A stretch of DNA of 64,000 nt. It comes from Parvibaculum sp. GTDB lineage: Bacteria; Pseudomonadota; Alphaproteobacteria; Parvibaculales; Parvibaculaceae. The position numbers and the translations under genes were made by a program. Shown here piece after piece: positions 54,511-62,703 of this stretch (its first letter is position 1; each line of letters begins with the position of its first letter). Under the pieces are notes generated by a model. The model worked only from the letters and a program-made list of their open reading frames with translations. It did not search any database and was not told the origin of the DNA. The DNA is taken from contig JAEPQD010000001.1 in the NCBI GenBank assembly GCA_017642695.1, positions 2,303,701 through 2,367,700 on the forward strand, written 5' to 3'.

Positions 54511-54560
54511 GAATATCTGACGACAAAAAACACGGGATGTAAATAGATGACGACAAAAAA
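54511..54560. repeat. Two 20-base direct repeats between the S24 and RHH genes
   Basis: Bases 54511-54530 and 54541-54560 match at 17 of 20 positions and share the core TGACGACAAAAAA, exactly 30 bases apart. The second copy covers the RHH start codon region (ATG at 54547). Phased direct repeats in a divergent regulatory gap fit operators bound by a ribbon-helix-helix or S24 protein encoded on either side. Confidence 0.6.
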
Positions 54561-54747
54561 TAAACGGGGCAGGGGGCGGCCGACGGTCGATAGCGAGCGA
54601 GTGGATACCCGCTTGTCCCGTGACATTCTCGATGGGCTCGATGCCTATTCCGCGACGCAGGAGGATGAACCGGGCAGGGCGGAAGCCGTCCGGCGCATTG
54701 TGCGGGACTGGCTTTCGCGGCGGGGTTATCTCAAGAGCGGAAAGTAA
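54547..54747 (+). CDS. Ribbon-helix-helix (CopG-like) small DNA-binding protein
   Basis: The 66-residue protein has a basic N-terminal tail (KRGRGRPTV) followed by a beta strand with DTRLSRDILDGLDAYSA and helices containing RAEAVRRIVRDWL. This is the pattern of a CopG/RHH repressor. It likely regulates its own promoter through the direct repeats, and perhaps the divergent S24 operon. It is divergent from the S24 gene and upstream of the sulfotransferase. Confidence 0.75.
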   Translation: MTTKNKRGRGRPTVDSERVDTRLSRDILDGLDAYSATQEDEPGRAEAVRRIVRDWLSRRGYLKSGK

Positions 54748-54791
54748 CGCGCGAGGGGAAACCGGATCGCGGTTTATTGGGGCGGCGGAAA

Positions 54792-55547
54792 ATGGCTAGC
54801 CTGTTTGGCTCGATATTTCGCAAGGCACCGCTGCACGAGCGGATGCGCGCACGCTTATCCGATCATGCGATGAACCAGGGCTTTTGCATCATGCCCGCCC
54901 TAGGGATTATTTATGCATCGGTTCCGAAGGTCGCCTGCACGTCGCTCAAGGCGATGTTCTTCGAGCTGCATGGCGCATCGAGCGACGTCAACATTTCCGC
55001 GATCCACGATGTCGCGCGCCAGCCCTGGCAGCATGTCAGCGACTATACCGTCGAAGGCTTCGCCGCGCTGATCGAACGTCGCGAGTTGCGCCTCGTCGCC
55101 TTCGTCCGCGATCCCTTCGCCCGGCTCGCAAGCTGCTACGTGAACCAGTTTCGCTATCCCCTCAACTATTGGGACGATCCCCGCCGCGTCGGGCTGCGCG
55201 CCCAGTTGCTCGAGGATCCAATGAAGCCCGCGAGCTTCGCTGAGTTTGTGGAAGCCGTCGCGCGGCAACGTCCGGGGGAGATGAACACACATTGGGCGCC
55301 GCAGGCGCACCAGCTTTGCATCCCTGATTTGGCCTATGATTTTGTCGGCCGCGTCGAAGCGATGGAAGCGGACCTTGCGCGTCTGGGTGGCGTGATCGGC
55401 CGGGAACTTAAGCCGGTGAAGGCTTGGAATGTGACGAGTGCGGGAAGCGATCTTCGCTCGCTCTATTCGCCGGAAACGGAAGCCCTGGCCGCCAAAATCT
55501 ATGCGCAGGACTTCCGAACCTTTGGCTACCTGCCACGTCTCGCCTAG
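54792..55547 (+). CDS. Sulfotransferase family 2 protein in the element
   Basis: The 251-residue protein begins MASLFGSIFRKAPLHERM. It has the PAPS 5'-phosphosulfate loop YASVPKVACTSLKAM near residue 40 and the 3'-phosphate motif AFVRDPFARLASCYVNQF near residue 103. This is the layout of carbohydrate 2-O/4-O sulfotransferases. The donor would be PAPS, which the host cysD-cysNC genes of this window can make. It converges with the tail-spike gene with a four-base overlap. An upstream TTG is possible but ATG 54792 is simpler. The target (a host glycan or virion glycoprotein) is unknown. Confidence 0.78.
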   Translation: MASLFGSIFRKAPLHERMRARLSDHAMNQGFCIMPALGIIYASVPKVACTSLKAMFFELHGASSDVNISAIHDVARQPWQHVSDYTVEGFAALIERRELRLVAFVRDPFARLASCYVNQFRYPLNYWDDPRRVGLRAQLLEDPMKPASFAEFVEAVARQRPGEMNTHWAPQAHQLCIPDLAYDFVGRVEAMEADLARLGGVIGRELKPVKAWNVTSAGSDLRSLYSPETEALAAKIYAQDFRTFGYLPRLA

Positions 55548-57328
55548 CTGCTGCGAGCGGCGGTCTTTTCTTCCAGTACTTCGATCCGCGTCATTGCTTC
55601 TTTCAGCGCGGCGGCGAGCAGCGGCACGAGCTTAGACTGGTCGATGCCTTGGTGAACGGGCCGCTTGCCCGTTTTCTCCCAGGTCTCGCCCTCCGCCAGT
55701 TCTGCCGGGCAGGTAACATTGTGCCGCTTCGTCGCGACCGTGAGCACGCCGAACGCCGGAGCGCCTTCGACCGTTTTCCGCCAAGTCGCACCGTCCGAAA
55801 GTTCGGCGGGCTCTTCGACATTCTCCACAATTCGTTTTGTCGTCAGCGTGCCGATGTCGATCTCGGCGTCCTTCTCCCCGGTCACGGCCTCCGGCACGAT
55901 CGCCTGAACCTCATGGGCGACGAAGCCGTCGACCACGGGGCCGTCGGGATCGGACTTCCAGGCGAAGCGATGAACCGAAAGCGCCTTCGCCCGTTCCCAG
56001 GCGTCGGCGATTTCGCCCTTCATGTCCTTCAGCCGGTAATCCGACGATGTGTTGTAGGCGGTCGCCGAGCCGTTCGTGGTGATGGAGCCGACATTGCCAT
56101 TCGGGTTGTCGAAATAGATATGCGGTCGTGTGTTGGTGCTTCCTGTGATCAGGGCCAACCCTGCCTTCGTCGCACCGCCGGTCACACCGCGAATAAAGGC
56201 ATCGGAGGTCGTAGGCGACGACACCTGGCCGACTTTGATTGCCGCGCCGGCGCCTTCGATTTCGAGAGCCTCGAGCCTAGTTGTCGGCTTCAGTTGTAGC
56301 TGACCGCTACTGATTTCGAGTTGCAGGCTGTTTAACGTTGCCGAGGACAGACCGCTCGCCCGCTTGTACGCCACAAGGCGGGTGACGCCACCGCCCTCGC
56401 CACGGAACACCGCCACATCTCCCGCCGCTGTCGTGATATTCGCGCCGCCAAGCAAAAGCGATGCGCCCTGCGTCAGCGTCAGCGCGTCATCGAATACCAG
56501 CGTCCTTTCCCAGCCCTGGCCCAGCGTAATGGCCGTGATGGAGGTCGTGCCGGTGATGTGGACAAAGTTGCCCGTCGCCGTGTTGAGGTTCACCGTCGAG
56601 GCAGACGCAATGGCCGAGCCTTCGGATTCGTTCACGCAGGCCGCGCCCATCGTAATGGCGGCGGACCCGCTCATCGTCAGCGTGCCCGTCATCGTGCCGC
56701 CAGCGGTCGAGAGATACCCGAACGGGCTGAACACGACCCACTTCGCGGTCGATGCGTTGTACTTGCACCAGTAGTAGCCGTTGGCCACGAGGGCGCCCGA
56801 AGCGATGTTGGTGCCGTTGATGTCGACCAGGTTCACCGCGCCCTCGCCGTCGACGTCGAGTGTCGGAGACGCGCCGCAGGTCTCGTCCAGCTTGAAACAG
56901 ACGAAGCGGCCCTCATAGAGCCCCACGGCGGGCCGGTTGGTCGTCAGCGTGTAGGCCGTCGACGATCCCGCCGTGACGAGATCGCTATCGACCGTATCGA
57001 TAATGGCGTTGTAGATCTCGGACGCGGCGGGCAGGATCACGGTCTTTGTGCCAGCGCTCCATGAAACCTTGTTGCCCGAATTCGTGGAGGCGATAACCCG
57101 GTCGCGGGAAAGCTGGTTGGTTGAGCCCGTCGCAAGCGTACCTTTCCCGATCTCCCACTCCGTCGTCGTGACGGGGTCGTCGACGATCAGGTAATACGTC
57201 GTATCGGTGTCATCCAACACATCCGCGAAGGCGACGAACCCATCCGCCGCGCCGGCCAGTTCAATCGTGCCGGTGCCGGTCGTGTCGGTCGTTTCCTTCA
57301 CGCGGTCTTTGATTTTCGGACGCGCCAT
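55544..57328 (-). CDS. Phage tail spike/fibre with C-terminal S74 chaperone domain
   Basis: The 594-residue protein starts MARPKIKDRVKETTDTTGTGTI, a beginning common in phage fibre-type proteins. It continues as a Gly/Ser/Thr-rich beta-structured body and ends with an intramolecular chaperone of the Peptidase_S74 type: the SDYRLKDMKGEI motif near residue 428 holds the Ser/Lys autocleavage pair. GFVAHEVQAIVPEAVTG and a terminal coiled coil (KEAMTRIEVLEEK) follow. It should trimerise and bind a host receptor. No other tail gene is visible, making it an isolated receptor-binding gene. Confidence 0.85.
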   Translation of the reverse strand: MARPKIKDRVKETTDTTGTGTIELAGAADGFVAFADVLDDTDTTYYLIVDDPVTTTEWEIGKGTLATGSTNQLSRDRVIASTNSGNKVSWSAGTKTVILPAASEIYNAIIDTVDSDLVTAGSSTAYTLTTNRPAVGLYEGRFVCFKLDETCGASPTLDVDGEGAVNLVDINGTNIASGALVANGYYWCKYNASTAKWVVFSPFGYLSTAGGTMTGTLTMSGSAAITMGAACVNESEGSAIASASTVNLNTATGNFVHITGTTSITAITLGQGWERTLVFDDALTLTQGASLLLGGANITTAAGDVAVFRGEGGGVTRLVAYKRASGLSSATLNSLQLEISSGQLQLKPTTRLEALEIEGAGAAIKVGQVSSPTTSDAFIRGVTGGATKAGLALITGSTNTRPHIYFDNPNGNVGSITTNGSATAYNTSSDYRLKDMKGEIADAWERAKALSVHRFAWKSDPDGPVVDGFVAHEVQAIVPEAVTGEKDAEIDIGTLTTKRIVENVEEPAELSDGATWRKTVEGAPAFGVLTVATKRHNVTCPAELAEGETWEKTGKRPVHQGIDQSKLVPLLAAALKEAMTRIEVLEEKTAARSS

Positions 57329-57739
57329 TCAACAACGCTCCATTAGAAGGGGCGGCGCGCTGTCGGCAGTCGGCGCTGGGGCCGCGGGCGGGCACATTTC
57401 CTCGTCGTCTTTGTCGATCATCGGACGCTTTCCGGTTCGGCGCTGAAGGTGCGCTGCCATTTATTGCGGTGAGGATCGATCGATTTGCTTTGCAGTCGCG
57501 ACGTCGAAAAGTTGCCGACTTCGCGAAAGAAACGTGCGACGCAGTTTTTTACACAACACTCGTTTTCTTACGCTTTATGAGAAGAAGCCTGCGGGGCCGG
57601 TCATGGGGCACTCGGCCTAGATATTTGCCCCCCCTTCCCCCTGAACCGTTGCAGTTGTGCCACTTTCCGCCGTCTGGGCGGCCGGGGACGGGCGGGTCAG
57701 GTCATGAGGTCAGGGCGGAGATTTTGGGGGCGCCTACCC
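57329..57739. other. Apparently non-coding 411-base spacer
   Basis: No supported gene lies between the tail-spike start and the next small ORF. A plus-strand frame (57469-57813) is composed of Arg/Pro-rich sequence without a ribosome site or family match and is probably spurious. The middle is AT-richer (57535-57590), the right part is very GC- and G-rich. It could hold the tail-spike promoter or a packaging signal, but I see no defining motif. Confidence 0.5.
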
Positions 57740-57877
57740 CTATTCGGGCGGTGGTTCTTCCTGTTGCTGCGCCTCGCCTTCGGCTTGCTTTGGCGCGACG
57801 GGCTGGCCAGTGACAGGCCATGCGGCTTTCCATGCGGCGGGCCATGACGCGGGGCGGACGATCTTGTGTTGCTTCAT
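57740..57877 (-). CDS. 45-residue hypothetical protein
   Basis: From ATG 57877 behind a GCGGAAG site, the small product reads MKQHKIVRPASWPAAWKAAW and ends in a Gln/Glu/Pro-rich acidic tail. It follows the 57897-58115 gene by 19 bases on the same strand. No family is recognised. It may be one of the element's small structural or regulatory genes; the frame could also be fortuitous. Confidence 0.4.
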   Translation of the reverse strand: MKQHKIVRPASWPAAWKAAWPVTGQPVAPKQAEGEAQQQEEPPPE

Positions 57878-57896
57878 CGCTTCCGCCCGCTTGCTT

Positions 57897-58115
57897 TCAG
57901 TGCACGGGGCATCCGGGATCGAGCCCGGGTATGTCGCCGGCGAGAAGAGCGTGAAACTCGGCGCGCGGACAGGCGACGATGTGCCAATCGAAAAATTTGT
58001 CGGGGTTCGCCTCAACGGTTCTCAGAATGCGCAGCCGCTCGGCTTCCGGCCGATGCTGCGTTGCGCGCTCAAGCTCCGCAAAGGCGGCGCGGAGTGTCTG
58101 AGATATAACCTGCAT
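57897..58115 (-). CDS. 72-residue hypothetical protein
   Basis: Starting at ATG 58115 with GAGG seven bases upstream, the product is helical at first (LRAAFAELERATQHRPEAERLRILRTVEANPDKFFDWHIV). It then has a hydrophobic, Cys-containing end. No family is recognised. It lies 120 bases downstream of the ClpP-like gene on the same strand and is probably part of the same late-type transcript. Confidence 0.5.
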   Translation of the reverse strand: MQVISQTLRAAFAELERATQHRPEAERLRILRTVEANPDKFFDWHIVACPRAEFHALLAGDIPGLDPGCPVH

Positions 58116-58235
58116 CGTCTTGCCTCGTGTTAGGTTGCCCGCCGCGCGAGCGGAGTTAGGTCGCCGCGGGCTGACGGGGTTTTTCATGCGAAGCCGGGCA
58201 CTCTCCGTCTGATCCCGGCATTGAACTTCTCTGCG

Positions 58236-58829
58236 TCATGCGTCGGTCCACTTCTCAAGCACGCGATGCACGAGCCCCCATTGGCACGCCTGTTCTGCGT
58301 TGAGCCTCGTCTCTCCCCGCATGACCTTGCGGACCGAAGAGAGGGACAAGTGAGCGCGCTCCCGAAGCACCCTCACCATGTGGCCCTCGGCTTCCGCGAG
58401 GTTCTTCCCCACTGCCGTCACCACGCCCGCCGTGAGACGTTCGCGCCCCGCCGCCTCGGTTAGCGCGGGAGCATGCAGAACAAATTTCGTCCAGGGCCGG
58501 GCCGTTCGCACAGCGCCCGCCAAAAGGATGATGACTGCCGCGCTGCTGCATCGCCCGCCCGCATGGCATTCTGCGGGGTAGGGCCGGTCCATGAGGGCGT
58601 GATAGATCGTCATTGCCTCGTGATAAATGCCGCCTTCGCTGTCGATATGAACAACGGGCTTCGCAAATAGCCCAGCTTCGGAAAGCCTCGCCCGTACCGC
58701 TTCCGCCGCGCCCGCTTCAATCGGCCCGTTTAATCGGATAGTGACTTCGCGAGGCGCACCGTCAGGCGCCATTGAGCGCAACAGGGCCATTGCCGCTTTC
58801 CTCCGACGATGACTCGTCAGCGCCGTCAT
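58236..58829 (-). CDS. ClpP-like serine protease of phage type
   Basis: The 197-residue ClpP/crotonase-fold protein has the oxyanion motif HIDSEGGIYHEAMTIYHAL near residue 62, catalytic Ser in GGRCSSAAVIILLAG near residue 95 and catalytic His in KFVLHAPAL near residue 118. Phage ClpP-like enzymes act as prohead maturation proteases and are normally next to portal and capsid genes. Here none is visible. It overlaps the start-side gene (58826) by four bases, ATGA style, so it is translated with the small helical gene upstream. Confidence 0.82.
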   Translation of the reverse strand: MTALTSHRRRKAAMALLRSMAPDGAPREVTIRLNGPIEAGAAEAVRARLSEAGLFAKPVVHIDSEGGIYHEAMTIYHALMDRPYPAECHAGGRCSSAAVIILLAGAVRTARPWTKFVLHAPALTEAAGRERLTAGVVTAVGKNLAEAEGHMVRVLRERAHLSLSSVRKVMRGETRLNAEQACQWGLVHRVLEKWTDA

Positions 58830-59092
58830 GCAGGCACCCCATCGGCCGTAGAGGGCGCGGGCAGAAGCGGTATCCGATGTGCCTTGCGCAGCGCTGTGAT
58901 TTCGTCGAGCACCTCTCGCCTAAAAGCAGCCAAATGTTCCAGCATTTCGGCGGGAGACAATCCACGAGTTCCGGCCTCGATCACTTCGGCCTGCATGAAA
59001 TAAAAGATCGTGTGCCCGTCGACAATGCCTGCAACTTCGTCGAGCAAGATCAGCACCGCTACGTTGCGTGCGCTGTGAACCATACCGGCCAT
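58826..59092 (-). CDS. 88-residue helical hypothetical protein
   Basis: From ATG 59092 the product begins MAGMVHSARNVAVLILLDEV and continues as acidic and basic amphipathic helix (EMLEHLAAFRREVLDEITALRKAHRI). An upstream in-frame extension is Arg-rich and unlikely. It starts five bases after the coiled-coil gene's stop and overlaps the ClpP-like gene by four bases. The function is unknown. Confidence 0.55.
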   Translation of the reverse strand: MAGMVHSARNVAVLILLDEVAGIVDGHTIFYFMQAEVIEAGTRGLSPAEMLEHLAAFRREVLDEITALRKAHRIPLLPAPSTADGVPA

Positions 59093-59097
59093 GGTTT

Positions 59098-59616
59098 TTA
59101 ACTCCGCTTTGCGATGTTTTCGAGTGTCTGCAAATGGGCGCGAAGTTCCCCGGCTTTCTTCGCAAGGCCGGGCCGGGGCAATTCGCCGTTGGCCTCTGCC
59201 GTGTCGGAGATCCGGCAGAGGAGATCGACATGGCGGCGGACAATCGCCAAGGCTTCGCGAATTTCGTGCTCGGCTTTCTCGACGACGGGCTCGACTTCCG
59301 CGCGCCACATCGGGCCGAATTTCTTGCGGGCACGCGCGACGGCGGCCCGGGCGTCAGCCAACGTTGCCGTGGCGGCGTCTAGCTGTCGCTGCACCGCCTG
59401 AATCTCTGCCGGAAGATGCGAGCCGCTGCGGTCGCGTGCTGCCAAGAGTTCATGGTAACGGGCTTCAATTTCGGCACGAGCCTTGCGGGCCGCGCGGCTT
59501 TCCGCTTCGGCTTCCAAAAGAAAGCGCGGCTTTTCGGGCATCGCGGCGGATTCTTCGGATACAGGGGCAGGGTCGGGAGCGTTCTTGAGCAAGCGGGCCA
59601 ACATTGCAAAATCCAT
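59098..59616 (-). CDS. Coiled-coil hypothetical protein
   Basis: The 172-residue, Ala/Arg/Glu-rich protein has long heptad-like helices (residues about 35-165), for example ELLAARDRSG...AEIQAVQRQLDAATATLADARAAVARARKK. It resembles phage scaffold or head-assembly accessory proteins in composition only. No family match can be claimed. It sits just upstream of the small gene and ClpP-like gene, as a scaffold would in a head-assembly module. Confidence 0.55.
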   Translation of the reverse strand: MDFAMLARLLKNAPDPAPVSEESAAMPEKPRFLLEAEAESRAARKARAEIEARYHELLAARDRSGSHLPAEIQAVQRQLDAATATLADARAAVARARKKFGPMWRAEVEPVVEKAEHEIREALAIVRRHVDLLCRISDTAEANGELPRPGLAKKAGELRAHLQTLENIAKRS

Positions 59617-59693
59617 TCGGTTCGGGTGGCGACGGGGGCATCATCGGCGCCGGTCGTCGGCAATCGCCACGGCTGAAAGTTGCGGACATGGCG

Positions 59694-60149
59694 CTACCAG
59701 GCGGGGCGCAAGATATCCTGCGTTTGCCGGACGCCGGGCCATGACGCGCCGCGCTTCGTCGCAGGCGCCCAAGCCAGAATTTGTTTCAGACGATCCGCCA
59801 GCGCCGCCCGCTCGTCACGTTCGAGCATGGCGTAAGTCCGCCCGACGAGCGGATCGCCCTTCGCCACCGCAGATCCGGCGAACGAAATAATTTTGGCAGC
59901 GCCGTGGGGCGTGAGGTCAGGAACGCGGCCTGCGAGCCAAAGCGCCAGGCGGCGGATTTCCTCGTCTCGCAATGAGCGGGCGAGGGCGCGAGGAATGTCC
60001 TTCGGCACCGCAGCGAGCAAAATTCGGATCGCCTGCTCGTCCCCGGCCTGTGCTCGTGCCATGAGCTTGTCGCGCATGACACAGGCAAATATCTCGCCGT
60101 ATCCGTCCGGGAGTTTTCCCGCCGGCGGGAAGTTCTGGCTTTCGGTCAT
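59694..60149 (-). CDS. 151-residue hypothetical protein
   Basis: The mainly helical protein begins MTESQNFPPAGKLPDGYGEIF and contains RALARSLRDEEIRRLALWLAG. No family is recognised. Its ATG overlaps the stop of the upstream 86-residue ORF (ATGA at 60146-60149), so the pair is coupled. It lies downstream of the replication genes on the same strand. Confidence 0.55.
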   Translation of the reverse strand: MTESQNFPPAGKLPDGYGEIFACVMRDKLMARAQAGDEQAIRILLAAVPKDIPRALARSLRDEEIRRLALWLAGRVPDLTPHGAAKIISFAGSAVAKGDPLVGRTYAMLERDERAALADRLKQILAWAPATKRGASWPGVRQTQDILRPAW

Positions 60150-60406
60150 TGTTCGCGCCCCTCAACCCGGACAAAGCAAAAGCCGACTTCGCCGCGCGCT
60201 CGATGCGCGACGTATTCGCCGGTTAGAACGTCACCGCTCGGAAGCACGCCAGCCCTGGCGAAGATCGCGAGAATTTCGTCTCGGGCTCGCCGGTCAAGAC
60301 ACGGCAATCGGAGGCCACTCGCGAACTGCAGCGTTAGCGCGCCATCGGACGAGATAGACATGCCGATGATTTCCGCCGGTTCCGCCGGTTGCTCAAGGTC
60401 GATCAT
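60146..60406 (-). CDS. 86-residue hypothetical protein
   Basis: This ORF starts at ATG 60406 with a strong AAAGGA site six bases away. The product has beta-strand-like segments (IIGMSISSDGALTLQFASGLRLPC) and a helix (RRARDEILAIFARAGVL). It begins 40 bases to the left of the iteron-like cluster. The function is unknown; in replication modules of satellites small proteins at this place may regulate copy number (inference). Confidence 0.55.
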   Translation of the reverse strand: MIDLEQPAEPAEIIGMSISSDGALTLQFASGLRLPCLDRRARDEILAIFARAGVLPSGDVLTGEYVAHRARGEVGFCFVRVEGREQ

Positions 60407-60446
60407 CCGTTTTCCTTTCTCCCATCGCCACGTTCGTCGCCACGAG

Positions 60447-60548
60447 CGTCACACCCGTCACACCCCTAAAGGGGTGTGTGACGGTATGTGACGTGTGACG
60501 GGGCGTCACTGTGACGGGCATGTGACGGGGCGTGACACTATGTGACGG
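60447..60548. repeat. Iteron-like cluster of TGTGACGG repeats (candidate replication origin)
   Basis: TGTGACGG occurs in the same direction at 60477, 60494, 60510, 60521 and 60541, and TGTGACGT at 60487. The reverse form CGTCACA occurs at 60447 and 60456, and CGTCAC at 60504. This makes nine copies of a GTGACG core in about 100 bases. An imperfect hairpin (arms at 60455-60467 and 60471-60484) lies inside. The cluster sits at the 3' end of the RepA-like helicase gene. Direct repeats beside an initiator/helicase gene are typical of iteron origins in plasmids and P4-like elements. Confidence 0.65.
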
Positions 60549-61662
60549 TCCAGACATTTTCCCCCCAAACCCCAATGAAACCGCGCTCTTTTAGCGTCAC
60601 AATAATTCGCCGCATTTGCTCGCGCGGATTGCCTTCGGCGTTGATAATCCCGCCCAGCTCAAGGTGCGTTCGGAACATCGTCTTTGTGACGGTAGAAACG
60701 CCTGCGGGAATGTGATTGGAGGCGGGAGCGGGCTGGCCCTGTTCGGCGATTGCGCGCCTGAGACATTCCAGCCCGGCCGATGCGGTTTCCGGTAGCTTCC
60801 TCTTTGATGGGGTGGGCGCAGAGTCGTCGCCCTTGATCGGAACGAGCGATGTAACGGGATCGCCGTCATCGTCATGCCCCAGTTCAACGGAAACCATGTC
60901 CACGTTGAGGCTTAGCCCGGCGTCGCCATCCTTCTGCTTGTGCAGCACGATTTCGGCGGACAGATCCCCCCGCTTCCTCGTTTCGATCTCGAAATCGACC
61001 GCGCCGCGCAGCAAAGAATGCCCCCGCGCACCATTGGCTTGATCCTTGCCGCTATGATGCACAGCCAAGACAGTTGCACCGGTCGTCTCGCGTATGCGTT
61101 CCGCAGCCATGACGAGTCGGCCCATGTCGCCGCTGTCGTTTTCATTCCCGCCCGCCAGAGCGCGGCTTAGCGTGTCGATTACGATGATGTCGGGAGGCGT
61201 GCCGTTCTCTCCCATAAAGCGCGCTTCCGCGATAACCCTGTCGACACTTTCAGCAAGGGGGAGCGCAGAGGTCACTAGTCGAAACCGCCGTCCCGCCTCT
61301 TCGTCCTGTTCGATAGCGTGGTAATCCTGCCATGCTGCAATGCGCCTGCGGATGCCGGTGCCGCCCTCGAGCGCCAGATAAAGGCTGGCAGCGGTATTCT
61401 GTCGCGAGCCCATAAAACTCTTGGAGTGCGCAAGAGACAGACAGGCCGAAAGCACGACAAACGACTTGAAAGAGCCGGGCGCGCCGTACACGACTCCAAG
61501 CGAGCCTTTAGGAATCCAGCCCTTCCATAGCCAATCGACCGGCTCAATCGCACCGATTTCGTAAAGCCATCGGCCCGCAAGCGGGGATCCGTCTTGTTGC
61601 TTCGATCCGAAGGCCGGGGCCTTGTCCGCTAGCGCAATGATTGGTTCTTTGTCACCTCGCAT
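60538..61662 (-). CDS. RepA-like hexameric helicase / AAA_25 ATPase
   Basis: The 374-residue RecA-fold ATPase has Walker A YGAPGSFKSFVVL near residue 60, Walker B DIIVIDTLSRALAGG near residue 157 and the motif VLAVHHSGKDQANGARGHSLLRGAVDF near residue 190, as in RSF1010 RepA-type helicases. A C-terminal winged-helix-like segment follows. It should unwind DNA for replication of the element. The ATG at 61662 overlaps the primase stop by 11 bases. A longer start at 61794 is less consistent with that overlap. The gene's 3' end runs into the iteron cluster. Confidence 0.85.
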   Translation of the reverse strand: MRGDKEPIIALADKAPAFGSKQQDGSPLAGRWLYEIGAIEPVDWLWKGWIPKGSLGVVYGAPGSFKSFVVLSACLSLAHSKSFMGSRQNTAASLYLALEGGTGIRRRIAAWQDYHAIEQDEEAGRRFRLVTSALPLAESVDRVIAEARFMGENGTPPDIIVIDTLSRALAGGNENDSGDMGRLVMAAERIRETTGATVLAVHHSGKDQANGARGHSLLRGAVDFEIETRKRGDLSAEIVLHKQKDGDAGLSLNVDMVSVELGHDDDGDPVTSLVPIKGDDSAPTPSKRKLPETASAGLECLRRAIAEQGQPAPASNHIPAGVSTVTKTMFRTHLELGGIINAEGNPREQMRRIIVTLKERGFIGVWGENVWTVT

Positions 61663-62527
61663 TGCGGGCCTCGCTGAAATAGTCGGCCCAATCGGCGCCC
61701 GCTCGGGGCGCGGTAACAACTCTGCATTCAGCGTTGGCCGCCGTCCATTGCTCTGCACACTGATTAGCAGCTCTCGTGCCTGCGTCGTCGGCATCCGCGA
61801 ATATGGTCAAGGCGTCGACGCCGGGGAGAACTGGCAGGCGCGCAATGCCGCCAGCGGAAAGACAGGCCCAAATCGGTCGCCAGCCGCTTTGCTCTACCGC
61901 CAGCGCCGTTTCGATGCCTTCCGCGATTCCCAAGCCTTCCGACACGGCGTCGTCGGGCGAAAGCCTCACGACGCCGGCCGGGCCAAGCATTTTGCGTCCG
62001 ATCTTCTCGCCCTCGCGCGTCAGTGCGGTTCGGTGAATGCCCAACGGCTTCGCGGTGCGCGGGTCAGTCATGAGCGCGATGACGCAGGACAGGCGCTCGC
62101 CCTGTCCGAACGGGCAGGACGGATGAAAGCGAAGCGCGGCAGAAGTCGGGCGGGCCAAGCCGCGCCGCGCGAAGTACCGCAAGGCTGTATCGCCTAGCGG
62201 TTCCGCTTGCCGCCACAACTCGACCGCGCGCGAAGTTCTGTCATCCGGTTCTTGCGGCTTGCGCTCAGGCGGCACGGCGCGCCGTTCGGGCGGAAGCGAG
62301 TTGCGATAGAGATGCGATGATTCGAGCCCCAGTCTTTCGCGCACAAAGTCGCGGCAAGCGCGCCAGTCGTCATCCGCGAAGGAATGCACGATCACGCCGC
62401 CCGCGCCGTCGGGGCGCACAGCAAGACTGCGATCATTTTTCGAGTGACCAGGACCGGGGGCGAGTATTTGCCCGGCGGCGATTTCACCGCCCAGGGCTGC
62501 GGCCCATGTTTTGAGATTGCCAGTCAT
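61652..62527 (-). CDS. Toprim-domain DNA primase
   Basis: The 291-residue protein has an N-terminal region with GPGHSKNDRSLAV, the pattern of the zinc-poor phage/plasmid primase family. A Toprim_3 domain follows with GIAEGIETALAVEQ near residue 186 (catalytic Glu) and LTIFADADDAGTRAANQC near residue 232 (the DxD motif). It primes replication of the element together with the helicase next to it. ATG 62527 is preferred to TTG 62545. Confidence 0.85.
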   Translation of the reverse strand: MTGNLKTWAAALGGEIAAGQILAPGPGHSKNDRSLAVRPDGAGGVIVHSFADDDWRACRDFVRERLGLESSHLYRNSLPPERRAVPPERKPQEPDDRTSRAVELWRQAEPLGDTALRYFARRGLARPTSAALRFHPSCPFGQGERLSCVIALMTDPRTAKPLGIHRTALTREGEKIGRKMLGPAGVVRLSPDDAVSEGLGIAEGIETALAVEQSGWRPIWACLSAGGIARLPVLPGVDALTIFADADDAGTRAANQCAEQWTAANAECRVVTAPRAGADWADYFSEARNAR

Positions 62528-62703
62528 CCTCGTGCCCCCGCCCAAACTGCGGCTTTCCGCCTTGCGTAGTGCAGCGGGAGCAAATCTTGATTTCGAGGCC
62601 GGGTAGGGTTAGCCTGCGAGAAATCCAGCGCCCACAGCTGATTTCTCCGAAGCCCGCTTGCCGTGTCCTCGGCAGCGGGCTTCTCCGCTATCTGCACTCG
62701 CAT

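Noticed and set aside
57469..57813. 114-codon plus-strand ORF in the element
   Set aside because: Low-complexity Arg/Pro content, no ribosome site, and overlap with a small minus-strand gene.
60393..60575. 60-codon ORF with a repeated VTPRH/VT peptide
   Set aside because: The peptide repeats only reflect the TGTGACGG DNA repeats; no ribosome site or family supports translation.
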